Shown piece by piece: positions 55,797-64,000 of a stretch of DNA of 64,000 nt. The notes under the pieces are model-generated. The model did not search any database. It had not been told where the DNA came from and saw only the letters and a program-made list of their open reading frames with translations. Made by a program: the position numbers and the translations under genes. The stretch is taken from assembly GCF_036324365.1 (NCBI RefSeq), contig NZ_CP137080.1, positions 744,001 through 808,000 of the forward strand, in the 5' to 3' direction. The stretch is from Microbacterium limosum (GTDB lineage Bacteria; Actinomycetota; Actinomycetes; Actinomycetales; Microbacteriaceae). The stretch's first letter is position 1, and each line of letters opens with the position of its first letter.

Positions 55797-55828
55797 CGAT
55801 CGCGCATCGAGGAAGGGCGCGGTCCGTG

Positions 55829-55928
55829 CGGACAACATGCCGGTGACACCGGTGACCTGGCGCCGGGCCCGCCCGGAACGACGGGCCTTCGGCCGACGTC
55901 CGGGCGTACTTCGCCGGAGTGTTGTCCG
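55829..55928. repeat. Imperfect ~18-bp inverted repeat flanking about 64 bp
   Basis: CGGACAACATGCCGGTGA (55829-55846) matches the reverse complement of 55911-55928 (CGGACAACACTCCGGCGA) at 15 of 18 bases. It lies in the 194-bp gap between the YhgE/Pip gene and the epimerase remnant. It might be transposon-end debris or a dyad operator. Confidence 0.5.
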
Positions 55929-55990
55929 AGCGAACGAGGACGGGTCCGCCGCCGCGGCCCAGCCGGGTGCGACTTCCGTGGGATGGATGG

Positions 55991-56279
55991 ATGACGAACG
56001 GGCTGATCCTGGGCGGCACCGGCTGGCTGAGCGGGGCGATCGCCGGGGCGGCGCTTCACTGGACGTACGTCTCGTCGGTCCCGGTCTACGCGGTCGACGA
56101 CGAGGACGGCGCAGGGTGTCGCGCCGTGGATGGGTCCGCGCTCGCTGCCGCTGTGGCTGCCGGCCGGGATGCCGGGATTCATGACCCGCTCGAACGCCGC
56201 GTATCGCGCCGCCGGGGAACGGCGCGCGGGGCTCACACGCGCCAAGAAGCGGGAACTGCTCGCCGCGCTGGGGGCCTGA
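55991..56279 (+). pseudogene. Decayed NAD-dependent epimerase/reductase remnant
   Basis: Three pieces of one family remain out of scale and frame. ATG 55991 begins MTNGLILGGTGWLSGAIAGA, a Rossmann dinucleotide motif. After only a few residues comes TYVSSVPVYAVDDEDGA, resembling the YVSSxSVY middle region that should lie ~100 residues later. Then, in the +1 frame from about 56127, PWMGPRSLPLWLPAGMPGFM continues to TGA 56277-56279, resembling the family's C-terminus. An intact enzyme would be about 330 residues, so internal deletions and a frameshift have occurred. Confidence 0.6.
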
Positions 56280-56305
56280 CCACCCACCCCACGAACGCCG
56301 GAGAT

Positions 56306-56335
56306 TTGCGGATGCCGCGGCACGGCCGCTATCGT
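56306..56335 (+). promoter_or_regulatory. Promoter of the Arg-rich mini-ORF
   Basis: TTGCGG (56306-56311), an 18-nt spacer and TATCGT (56330-56335), which ends 6 nt before ATG 56342; leaderless geometry. Confidence 0.5.
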
Positions 56336-56341
56336 CGGCGC

Positions 56342-56425
56342 ATGCCTTCGGCCGCCACCGCCCTCGAGACGCCTTCCGTGCGCCTCGCCGGTGCGCGCCG
56401 ACGTCTGGGCGGCCGCCGACTGTAG
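56342..56425 (+). CDS. 27-codon leaderless mini-ORF rich in arginine, candidate arg leader peptide
   Basis: It encodes MPSAATALETPSVRLAGARR followed by RLGGRRL and TAG. Six of the last 14 residues are Arg, clustered as RRR and RR and using CGC, CGA and CGT codons. It has its own promoter and lies ~100 nt before argC. Two GC-rich hairpins follow (56425-56470 and 56479-56500). This is the layout of a ribosome-mediated attenuator sensing arginine. Alternatively it could be the broken N-terminus of an ABC ATPase, whose first strand often reads similarly; the neighbouring pseudogene keeps that option open. Confidence 0.45.
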   Translation: MPSAATALETPSVRLAGARRRLGGRRL

Positions 56426-56500
56426 GCGACCCCGCACGCCCCGCCCCGTGGGCGCGGCAGCGGCGTCGCCGTCGACATCCTCCGCGCCACCGCGCGGGGG
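56425..56500 (+). promoter_or_regulatory. Two stem-loops between the mini-ORF and argC
   Basis: Hairpin A: GGCGAC (56425-56430) with GTCGCC (56465-56470), enclosing GCCCCGCCC (56438-56446) with GGGCGCGGC (56450-56458, one mismatch). Hairpin B: CCTCCGCGC (56479-56487) with GCGCGGGGG (56492-56500, one G-T). No T-run follows. Confidence 0.45.
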
Positions 56501-56517
56501 CGAGGCCTCCCAGACCC

Positions 56518-56523
56518 TAAGGT
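56518..56523 (+). promoter_or_regulatory. -10 element TAAGGT for argC
   Basis: TAAGGT ends 7 nt before ATG 56531, suggesting argC also has its own leaderless start downstream of the hairpins. Confidence 0.5.
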
Positions 56524-56530
56524 TGACACC

Positions 56531-57628
56531 ATGCCCTATCAGGTAGCCGTCTCCGGCGCCTCCGGATACGCCGGCGGGGAACTGCTCCGGCTGCTCGCGG
56601 CGCACCCGGATGTCGAGATCCGCACGGTGACCGCGCACTCGAACGCCGGCCAGCCGCTCGCCCTGCACCAGCCGCACCTCCGCTCGCTCGCTCACCTCAC
56701 TCTGCAGGACACGACGCCCGAGACCCTCGCGGGGCACGACATCGTCTTCCTCGCCCTGCCGCACGGTCAGTCGGGGCAGTACACCGAGGCGCTCGCCGAG
56801 GCGCCGCTCGTGATCGACTGCGGCGCGGACCACCGGCTCGAGTCCGTCTCGGCGTGGGATCACTTCTACGGCGGCGAGTTCCACGAGCCGTGGGCCTACG
56901 GCGTGCCCGAGCTCCTGGTCGGAGGCGGCGCCAAGCAGCGCTCCCGCCTGGCCGGGGCATCCCGGATAGCGGCGCCCGGCTGCAATGCATCGACCGTGAG
57001 TCTGAGTCTCGTCCCCGGCGTCGCTGCCGGGGTGATCGACACCCGCGACATCGTGAGTGTCCTCGCCGTCGGGCCGAGCGGCGCCGGCAAGAGCCTCAAG
57101 ACGAACCTCCTCGCGAGCGAGATCCTCGGCTCCGCCAACCCGTATGCCGTCGGCGGCACGCACCGGCACATCCCTGAGATACGCCAGGCGCTCGCCGCCG
57201 CGTTGCCGGTGGCGGACTCGGCGAGCGAGCCCGAAGACCGGGTATGGACATCGCTCACCGACGCCATCCGCATCTCGTTCACGCCCGTCATCGTGCCGAT
57301 GGCGCGCGGCATCCTCGCCACCAGCTCGGCCCCGATCGCGCCGGACGCGTCCGACGCCGACATCCGCGGCGCGTGGGAGGCGGCCTACGGGGACGAGACG
57401 TTCGTGCACCTGCTGCCGGCAGGGGAATTCCCTCGCACGGCCGACGTGCTCGGCGCGAACACCGCGCTGATGGGGCTTGCGATCGACCGTGCCGCGAACC
57501 GGGTCGTCGTCGTCACCGCCCTCGACAACCTCGCCAAGGGCACGGCGGGCGCGGCGATCCAGTCGATGAACATCGCCCTCGGCCTCCCCGAGGCCACGGG
57601 CCTGACCGTGAACGGAGTGGCGCCGTGA
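56531..57628 (+). CDS. argC: N-acetyl-gamma-glutamyl-phosphate reductase
   Basis: 365 residues from ATG 56531. NADP-binding [10 protein letters not shown] (9-18) and catalytic C151 in APGCNAST, then GVSGAGK-like [11 protein letters not shown] and GGTHRHIPE. It reduces N-acetylglutamyl phosphate to the semialdehyde, step three of arginine synthesis. First gene of argC-J-B-D-F; argJ overlaps its stop (GTGA). Confidence 0.96.
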   Translation: MPYQVAVSGASGYAGGELLRLLAAHPDVEIRTVTAHSNAGQPLALHQPHLRSLAHLTLQDTTPETLAGHDIVFLALPHGQSGQYTEALAEAPLVIDCGADHRLESVSAWDHFYGGEFHEPWAYGVPELLVGGGAKQRSRLAGASRIAAPGCNASTVSLSLVPGVAAGVIDTRDIVSVLAVGPSGAGKSLKTNLLASEILGSANPYAVGGTHRHIPEIRQALAAALPVADSASEPEDRVWTSLTDAIRISFTPVIVPMARGILATSSAPIAPDASDADIRGAWEAAYGDETFVHLLPAGEFPRTADVLGANTALMGLAIDRAANRVVVVTALDNLAKGTAGAAIQSMNIALGLPEATGLTVNGVAP

Positions 57629-58782
57629 GCGTGACCGCACCCCAGGGCTTCGCGGCGGCGGGCGTCGCCGCGGGGCTGAAGTCGACGGGAAAGCCGGATG
57701 TCGCGGTCGTCGTCAACCGCGGGCCGCTCAAGGCGGGCGCGGCGGTCTTCACGAGCAATCGCGCCAAGGCCAACCCGATCCTGTGGTCGGAGGTGGCGGT
57801 GAGGGACGGCGTCGTCGAAGCGGTCGTGCTCAACTCCGGCGGCGCCAACTGCTTCACGGGCAGCTTCGGGTTCCAGACGACGCACCAGACCGCCGAGAGG
57901 GCCGCCGAACTGCTCGGCGTGAGCGCCGGCGACGTCCTCGTGTGCTCCACCGGCTTGATCGGCACGGGCGACGAGGTCTTCCGCGCCAAGGTGCTGGAGG
58001 GCACGACCCGCGCGATCGCGGGGCTGACGCCCGACGGCGGCGAGGCCGCGTCGCTCGCGATCATGACGACCGACTCCCGCCCGAAGCGCACCGTCGTGCA
58101 CGGCGACGGCTGGTCGATCGGCGGCATGGCGAAGGGTGCAGGGATGCTCGCGCCCGGCCTCGCGACGATGCTCGTCGTCCTCACGACCGACGCCGTGCTC
58201 ACCGCCGAGGAGGCCGACGCCCACCTGCGCGCCGCGACCCGCGTGAGCTTCGACCGGCTCGACTCCGACGGGTGCATGTCCACGAACGATCAGGTGACGC
58301 TCATGGTCAGCGGCGCATCCGGTGTGACGCCCGACCCGGTCGAATTCGCCGCCGCCCTCCGCGAGGCCTGCACGAGCCTCGCGACGCAGCTGCAGGGCGA
58401 CGCCGAGGGCGCGAGCCACGACATCACGATCGAGGTGACCGGCGCGGCATCCGAGGAGGACGCCGTCGACGTCGGCCGCTCCGTCGCCCGGAACAACCTC
58501 TTCAAGGCGGCGGTCTTCGGGAACGACCCCAACTGGGGCCGGGTGCTCGCCGCGATCGGCACGACGCATGCCGCGTTCGATCCGTACGACGTCGACGTGA
58601 GCATGAACGGCGTCCGCGTCTGCACGAAGGGCGGACCCGACCGGCCGCGGGAAGAGGTCGATCTCACGCCGCGCGCGACGCACGTCGGCATCGATCTGAA
58701 GGCGGGCGACGCCTGCGCCACGATCTGGACCAACGACCTGACGCACGACTACGTCCACGAGAACAGCGCGTACAGCTCATGA
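57625..58782 (+). CDS. argJ: Ornithine acetyltransferase / N-acetylglutamate synthase
   Basis: 385 residues from GTG 57625. The self-cleavage site is A180-T181 in [13 protein letters not shown], with T181 as the nucleophile of the mature beta chain; KGAGMLAP precedes it. It recycles the acetyl group from acetylornithine to glutamate, so the pathway is the cyclic type and ArgE is not needed. Whether it also makes acetylglutamate from acetyl-CoA is not clear from sequence. Confidence 0.95.
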   Translation: MSVTAPQGFAAAGVAAGLKSTGKPDVAVVVNRGPLKAGAAVFTSNRAKANPILWSEVAVRDGVVEAVVLNSGGANCFTGSFGFQTTHQTAERAAELLGVSAGDVLVCSTGLIGTGDEVFRAKVLEGTTRAIAGLTPDGGEAASLAIMTTDSRPKRTVVHGDGWSIGGMAKGAGMLAPGLATMLVVLTTDAVLTAEEADAHLRAATRVSFDRLDSDGCMSTNDQVTLMVSGASGVTPDPVEFAAALREACTSLATQLQGDAEGASHDITIEVTGAASEEDAVDVGRSVARNNLFKAAVFGNDPNWGRVLAAIGTTHAAFDPYDVDVSMNGVRVCTKGGPDRPREEVDLTPRATHVGIDLKAGDACATIWTNDLTHDYVHENSAYSS

Positions 58783-59678
58783 CCGACATCCAGGACACCA
58801 GCCCGGAGGAGGCGGCCGAGAAGGCCGCCGTGCTCATCGAGTCGCTGCCGTGGCTCAAGCGCTTCCGCGACCAGATCATCGTCATCAAGTACGGCGGCAA
58901 CGCGATGGTCTCTGACGAGCTGCAGCAGAGCTTCGCCGAGGACATCGCCTATCTGCGCTTCGTCGGGGTCAAGCCCGTCGTCGTCCACGGCGGGGGCCCG
59001 CAGATCTCGGCGATGCTCGATCGGCTCTCGATCCCGAGCGAGTTCAAGGGCGGGTACCGCGTCACCTCGACCGAGGCGATCGGCGTCGTGCGCATGGTGC
59101 TGACGGGCCAGATCAATCCGCAGCTGGTGGGCCGCATCAACGCGCACGGGCCGCTCGCGAGCGGCGTGAGCGGCGAGGACGCCGGCCTGTTCGGCGGACG
59201 CCGCCGGGGAGTCGTCATCGACGGCGAGGAGCACGACCTCGGCAACGTCGGCGACGTCGTCAGCGTCGATCCGACGACGGTGCACGACCACCTCGAGGCG
59301 GGACGCATCCCCGTCGTCTCCTCGATCGCGCCCGACCTCGACAGGCCGGGGCAGAGCCTGAACGTCAACGCGGATGCCGCGGCATCCGCCCTGGCCACGG
59401 CGCTCGGCGCTGCGAAGCTCATCGTGCTCACCGACGTCCCCGGTCTCTACGCCGACTGGCCCAACCGGGACTCGCTCGTGTCGCACCTGACCGCGACCGA
59501 GCTGCGCGCCATGCTGCCGAGCCTGGAATCGGGCATGATCCCGAAGATGCAGGCGTGCCTGGACGCGGTCGACGGCGGCGTCGACTCGGCGGCGATCATT
59601 GACGGACGGGTGCCGCATTCGGTGCTCGTCGAGGTCTTCACGAACAAGGGAATCGGCACGGAGGTGGTCGCGGGATGA
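58779..59678 (+). CDS. argB: Acetylglutamate kinase
   Basis: 299 residues from ATG 58779 (ATGA overlap with argJ). [10 protein letters not shown] and [11 protein letters not shown] bind ATP and substrate phosphates; [13 protein letters not shown] and [14 protein letters not shown] complete the site. The N-terminal helix ([17 protein letters not shown]) is the type that forms arginine-sensitive hexamers, so feedback inhibition is likely. It contains the 16-bp palindrome GGATGCCGCGGCATCC (59372-59387). Confidence 0.96.
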   Translation: MTDIQDTSPEEAAEKAAVLIESLPWLKRFRDQIIVIKYGGNAMVSDELQQSFAEDIAYLRFVGVKPVVVHGGGPQISAMLDRLSIPSEFKGGYRVTSTEAIGVVRMVLTGQINPQLVGRINAHGPLASGVSGEDAGLFGGRRRGVVIDGEEHDLGNVGDVVSVDPTTVHDHLEAGRIPVVSSIAPDLDRPGQSLNVNADAAASALATALGAAKLIVLTDVPGLYADWPNRDSLVSHLTATELRAMLPSLESGMIPKMQACLDAVDGGVDSAAIIDGRVPHSVLVEVFTNKGIGTEVVAG

Positions 59679-60907
59679 GCTGGCAGGACGACGCGGGACG
59701 GGATCTGGTGCGCAGCTTCGGCGAACGCATGGCGATGTTCGTCCGCGGCGAGGGTGCGTATCTGTGGGACGACGCCGGCCGCCGCTACCTGGACTTCCTC
59801 GGCGGCATCGCCGTCAACTCCCTCGGCCACGCGCACCCCGTGTTCGTCGAGGCGCTCGCGCGGCAGGCGGCGACGCTCACCCACGTCTCGAACTACTTCG
59901 CCACGCCCCCGCAGCTGCAGCTCGCGGCGACGCTGAAGCGGCTCGCCGGCACGGGGGAGCGGGGCCGGGTGTACTTCGGCAATTCCGGGGCCGAGGCGAA
60001 CGAGGCGGCCTTCAAGCTCGCCCGGCTGCACGGACGCGAGAGCGGCCGCCCCCGCATCCTGACGCTCGAGAACGCCTTCCACGGCCGCACGATGGGAACC
60101 CTCGCGCTGACGGGCAAGCCCGCGATGCAGGAGCCGTTCTCGCCGATGGTGCCGGGGGTGGAGCACATCCCCGTCACGATCGAGGCGCTCGAGGCCGCGC
60201 TCGACGACACCGTCGCGGCGCTCGTCGTGGAGCCCATCCAGGGCGAGGCGGGCGTGGTCGAGCTTCCGGAGGGCTATCTCGCGGCAGCGCGGGAGCTGAC
60301 CTCGGCGCATGGCGTGCTCCTCATCGTCGACGAGATCCAGACCGGCGCAGGCCGCACCGGCGCGTGGTTCGGGTTCCAGCACGCCGGCATCACGCCCGAC
60401 GCCATCACCGTGGCCAAGGGCATCGGCGGGGGCTTCCCGATCGGCGCGCTCATCACGTTCGGCGACGCGAGCGAGCTGTTCTTCCCCGGCTCCCACGGCT
60501 CCACGTTCGGCGGCAACGCGCTCGGCACCGCCGTGGCGGGCGCCGTGCTCGGTGAGATCGAGCGCGCCGGACTCGTGGCGAACGCCGCGGCGCGCGGTGC
60601 GCAGATCCGCGACGCGATCGCGGACATCCATTCGCCGCTGGTGACGGGATGCCGCGGCCAGGGCCTGCTCATCGGCATCGCGCTCGCGCGGCCGGTCGCC
60701 GGTGCGGTCGTCGCCGCGGCGCAGACCCATGGGCTCATCGTGAACGCCGCGAATCCCTCGACGGTGCGCATCGCCCCGCCCCTGACGATCGGCGACGACG
60801 AGATCGCCGAGTTCGTCGACCTCTTCCAGGCCTCGCTGGCCACCGCAACCGAAGCCCTGCTTCTCGACGACGCGGCCGACGCCGCCCCCGCAAAGGTGAA
60901 CGCATGA
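59675..60907 (+). CDS. argD: Acetylornithine aminotransferase
   Basis: 410 residues from ATG 59675 (overlaps argB by 4 nt). Class III PLP aminotransferase: [18 protein letters not shown]219 in LIVDEIQTG and PLP lysine K248 in [11 protein letters not shown]. It makes N-acetylornithine and may also serve lysine synthesis. Its stop overlaps the argF ATG. Confidence 0.95.
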   Translation: MSWQDDAGRDLVRSFGERMAMFVRGEGAYLWDDAGRRYLDFLGGIAVNSLGHAHPVFVEALARQAATLTHVSNYFATPPQLQLAATLKRLAGTGERGRVYFGNSGAEANEAAFKLARLHGRESGRPRILTLENAFHGRTMGTLALTGKPAMQEPFSPMVPGVEHIPVTIEALEAALDDTVAALVVEPIQGEAGVVELPEGYLAAARELTSAHGVLLIVDEIQTGAGRTGAWFGFQHAGITPDAITVAKGIGGGFPIGALITFGDASELFFPGSHGSTFGGNALGTAVAGAVLGEIERAGLVANAAARGAQIRDAIADIHSPLVTGCRGQGLLIGIALARPVAGAVVAAAQTHGLIVNAANPSTVRIAPPLTIGDDEIAEFVDLFQASLATATEALLLDDAADAAPAKVNA

Positions 60908-61827
60908 CCCGCCACTTCCTCCGCGACGACGACATCACCCCCGCCGAGCAGTCCGAGATCCTCGATCTCGCGCTCGAGCTGAAGAAGAACCGCTGGGCGC
61001 AGAAGCCGCTCGCCGGTCCCCAGACCGTCGCCGTCATCTTCGACAAGTCCTCCACCCGCACGCGCGTCTCCTTCGCGGTCGGCATCGCCGACCTGGGCGG
61101 CTCGCCGCTGGTCATCTCCACCGCCAACAGCCAGCTGGGCGGCAAGGAGACCCCGGCGGACACGGCTCGGGTGCTCGAGCGGCAGGTCGCGGCGATCGTG
61201 TGGCGCACCTACGCGCAGGCCGGGCTCGAGCAGATGGCCCAGGGCACGCGGGTGCCCGTCGTCAACGCACTCTCCGACGACTTCCACCCCTGCCAGCTGC
61301 TGGCCGACCTGCTCACGATCCGCGAGCACAAGGGGGAGCTGAAGGGGCTGACGCTGACGTTCTTCGGCGACGGCATGAGCAACATGGCCCACTCCTACGT
61401 GCTCGCCGGTGCGACGGCGGGGATGCACGTGCGCGTCGCCTCGCCCGAGGACTACGCGCCCCGCGAGGACGTCGTCGCGGATGCCGACCGGATCGCCGAG
61501 GGCACGGGAGGCTCGGTCACGCAGTTCACCGACCCGCTCGAGGCCGCGGCGGGGGCCGACATCGTCGTCACGGACACGTGGGTGTCCATGGGCAAGGAGG
61601 AGGAGAAGATCGCGCGTCTTCGCGACCTCGGCGCCTACAAGGTCACGAACGAGACGATGACGCTGGCCAAGCCCGACGCGATCTTCATCCACTGCCTCCC
61701 CGCCGACCGCGGCTACGAGGTGGACGCGGAGGTCATCGACGGACCCCAGTCGGTGGTGTGGGACGAGGCCGAGAACCGGCTGCACGCGCAGAAGGCCCTG
61801 CTGGTGTGGCTGCTGGCGCAGAGCTGA
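60904..61827 (+). CDS. argF: Ornithine carbamoyltransferase
   Basis: 307 residues from ATG 60904. Carbamoyl-phosphate motif SSTRTR (49-54), HPCQLLAD, and the ornithine-binding HCLPADRG (about 263). It forms citrulline. In many actinobacteria argR follows; here the next gene encodes a membrane protein that overlaps the argF end, and no argR is in view. Confidence 0.96.
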   Translation: MTRHFLRDDDITPAEQSEILDLALELKKNRWAQKPLAGPQTVAVIFDKSSTRTRVSFAVGIADLGGSPLVISTANSQLGGKETPADTARVLERQVAAIVWRTYAQAGLEQMAQGTRVPVVNALSDDFHPCQLLADLLTIREHKGELKGLTLTFFGDGMSNMAHSYVLAGATAGMHVRVASPEDYAPREDVVADADRIAEGTGGSVTQFTDPLEAAAGADIVVTDTWVSMGKEEEKIARLRDLGAYKVTNETMTLAKPDAIFIHCLPADRGYEVDAEVIDGPQSVVWDEAENRLHAQKALLVWLLAQS

Positions 61828-62954
61828 CGACCGGCCGACCGGGCAGGCTCGCCGCGAACTGGCGGGGCCTGAACGGTCCCGCGCGCCTGGCGGGCATCGA
61901 TCTCGCCCGGGGGCTCGCCGTCATCGGCATGCTCGCGGCCCATCTGCTCGTCACCGACGACCTCGTCTGGACCGACCCCGCCACGTGGACCGGCATCGTC
62001 GACGGGCGCTCCTCGATCCTCTTCGCCACCCTCGCGGGCATCTCGATCGGTCTGCTCACCGGCGGTCGCGCGCCGGTGCGCGGCGAGCGCCTCGCGCGCG
62101 CGGCGACCGGCCTGGCGGTGCGCGCCCTGATCATCTGGGTGCTGGGCATCCTGCTGATCGCCACCGGCGTGCCGGTGTACGTCATCCTGCCCGCCTACGC
62201 GATCCTGTTCCTCCTCGTCCTCCCGCTGCTCACGCTGCGCCCCGTCGTGCTGTTCGGGATCGCGGTGGGTCTGGGGCTGGTGACCCCCTGGGTCTACGCG
62301 GCGATCATGACGCTTCCCGTGTGGCGGACGCCGGGAGTGGAGGATGCGAGCCTGCTGATCGGGTGGCAGTACCCGTTCGTGGTGTGGAGCACGTTCATCG
62401 TGGCGGGGCTCGGCGTCGGGCGGCTCGATCTGCGCTCCGGGAGCGTGCAGACGGCGCTCGTGCTCTTCGGCGCGGGGATCGCCGCGATCGCCTACGGGCT
62501 CGCCCCGCCGGAGGGGCGGCGGGATGCCGCGGCATCGGCGTCGCTCGTGGATGCCGTGTGGACGGCCGAGCCGCACTCGAGCGGCGTGCTCGAGGTGTTC
62601 GGTTCGGGCGGCTTCGCGCTCGCCGTCGTCGGCCTGTGCCTCCTGGTGTGCCGGCCCTGGTGGCGAGGGGGCGTCGTCGGTCCGCTCGGATGGGCGGCGC
62701 TCCCGCTTCGGGCGCTCGGCTCCATGCCGCTCACCGCCTACGCGGGGCAGATCCTCGCGTGGGCGATCGCGGCCACCATCCTGCTCGGCAGCCCCTCCGA
62801 CCTGTCCGGGTTCCGCGCGCTGCACCCGTTCGGGAGCTTCGTGTTCTGGAGCATCGTGGGCTGCACGGCGTGGGCGCTCCTGATGGGGCGGGGACCGCTC
62901 GAGGCGGTGGTGGCCGCAGCGGTGCGCCGCACGGCATCCCGCATCGTGCGCTGA
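61806..62954 (+). CDS. DUF418/HGSNAT-like multi-pass membrane protein (putative acyltransferase family)
   Basis: 382 residues if started at GTG 61806 (AGAAGG 10 nt upstream, 22-nt overlap with argF). A CTG at 61824 would give a 4-nt CTGA overlap like the GTGA overlaps elsewhere, and 376 residues. The N-terminal motif RLAGIDLARGLAVIGMLAAH is typical of YeiB/DUF418 and heparan-glucosaminide acetyltransferase-like proteins. About ten membrane helices follow. The C-terminal block (LRALGSMPLTAYAGQILAWA) is also family-like. Substrate unknown. It occupies the argR position of related operons. Confidence 0.82.
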   Translation: MAAGAELTTGRPGRLAANWRGLNGPARLAGIDLARGLAVIGMLAAHLLVTDDLVWTDPATWTGIVDGRSSILFATLAGISIGLLTGGRAPVRGERLARAATGLAVRALIIWVLGILLIATGVPVYVILPAYAILFLLVLPLLTLRPVVLFGIAVGLGLVTPWVYAAIMTLPVWRTPGVEDASLLIGWQYPFVVWSTFIVAGLGVGRLDLRSGSVQTALVLFGAGIAAIAYGLAPPEGRRDAAASASLVDAVWTAEPHSSGVLEVFGSGGFALAVVGLCLLVCRPWWRGGVVGPLGWAALPLRALGSMPLTAYAGQILAWAIAATILLGSPSDLSGFRALHPFGSFVFWSIVGCTAWALLMGRGPLEAVVAAAVRRTASRIVR

Positions 62955-62985
62955 CGGCCCGACGGGCGCGGCACCCGAGGCTGGA

Positions 62986-64000
<1,015 letters not shown>

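Overview
The window is one contiguous stretch of a very GC-rich actinobacterial chromosome, most probably a Microbacteriaceae member close to Microbacterium. Supporting this are the C50-carotenoid gene set (crtE-crtB-crtI-crtYe-crtYf-crtEb with idi), the actinobacterial adnA-adnB / nudC / uvrD2 / UPF0182 neighbourhood (recalled gene order resembles M. tuberculosis Rv3202c-Rv3193c), PriA-type hisA, LexA with TCGAAC-type boxes, and a strong habit of leaderless transcription (TANNNT hexamer 6-9 nt before an ATG or GTG). No rRNA, tRNA, CRISPR array, insertion sequence or prophage was seen. Both window edges cut a gene: a DEAD-box helicase at the left (minus strand) and argH at the right (plus strand).

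Layout. 1-2135: DEAD-box RNA helicase (partial), MiaE-like ferritin-fold protein, small membrane protein, DUF3107. 2287-13672: helicase/nuclease block (adnA, adnB, nudC, uvrD2) with a degenerate phosphotransferase and an orphan leader-binding/ThiF-like protein convergent to uvrD2. 13763-19471: zincin-like protein, Lon-like PDZ protease, UPF0182 membrane protein. 19612-25787: seven-gene isoprenoid/C50 carotenoid operon with a divergent MarR regulator and a palindromic operator between them. 25855-31285: recA-recX, miaB-miaA, dapF. 31325-36912: RsmC-like methyltransferase, hflX, S9 peptidase, lexA and a divergent LysM protein (probable SOS division inhibitor). 36923-40902: hisC-hisB-hisH-hisA(priA)-sseB. 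40915-43821: DUF1844, infC-rpmI-rplT, SpoU-type methyltransferase. 43906-47306: gluABCD-like amino-acid ABC transporter. 47356-50888: pheS-pheT. 51091-55796: MMPL transporter with a fused degenerate ABC-ATPase-like tail, followed by a YhgE/Pip-type protein. 55991-56500: decayed epimerase remnant and an Arg-rich leaderless mini-ORF followed by hairpins. 56531-64000: argC-argJ-argB-argD-argF, an acyltransferase-like membrane protein, argH.

How the parts work together. Most operons are tightly packed with ATGA or GTGA stop/start overlaps (crt, his, arg, adnAB, nudC-uvrD2, gluCD, MMPL-YhgE), implying translational coupling. DNA repair is heavily represented (AdnAB resection, UvrD2, RecA/RecX, LexA), and LexA boxes are visible at recA, lexA and the LysM gene. 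Several translation genes (miaA, miaB, infC, L35, L20, pheST, rRNA methyltransferases, hflX) form a housekeeping core.

The least conventional items are the MMPL/degenerate-ABC fusion, the Arg-rich leader ORF before argC (with no argR between argF and argH), the catalytically degenerate phosphotransferase beside adnB, the orphan ThiF/leader-binding protein whose conserved zinc-site codons lie antisense to uvrD2, and -10 hexamers built from rare codons at the 3' ends of his genes.
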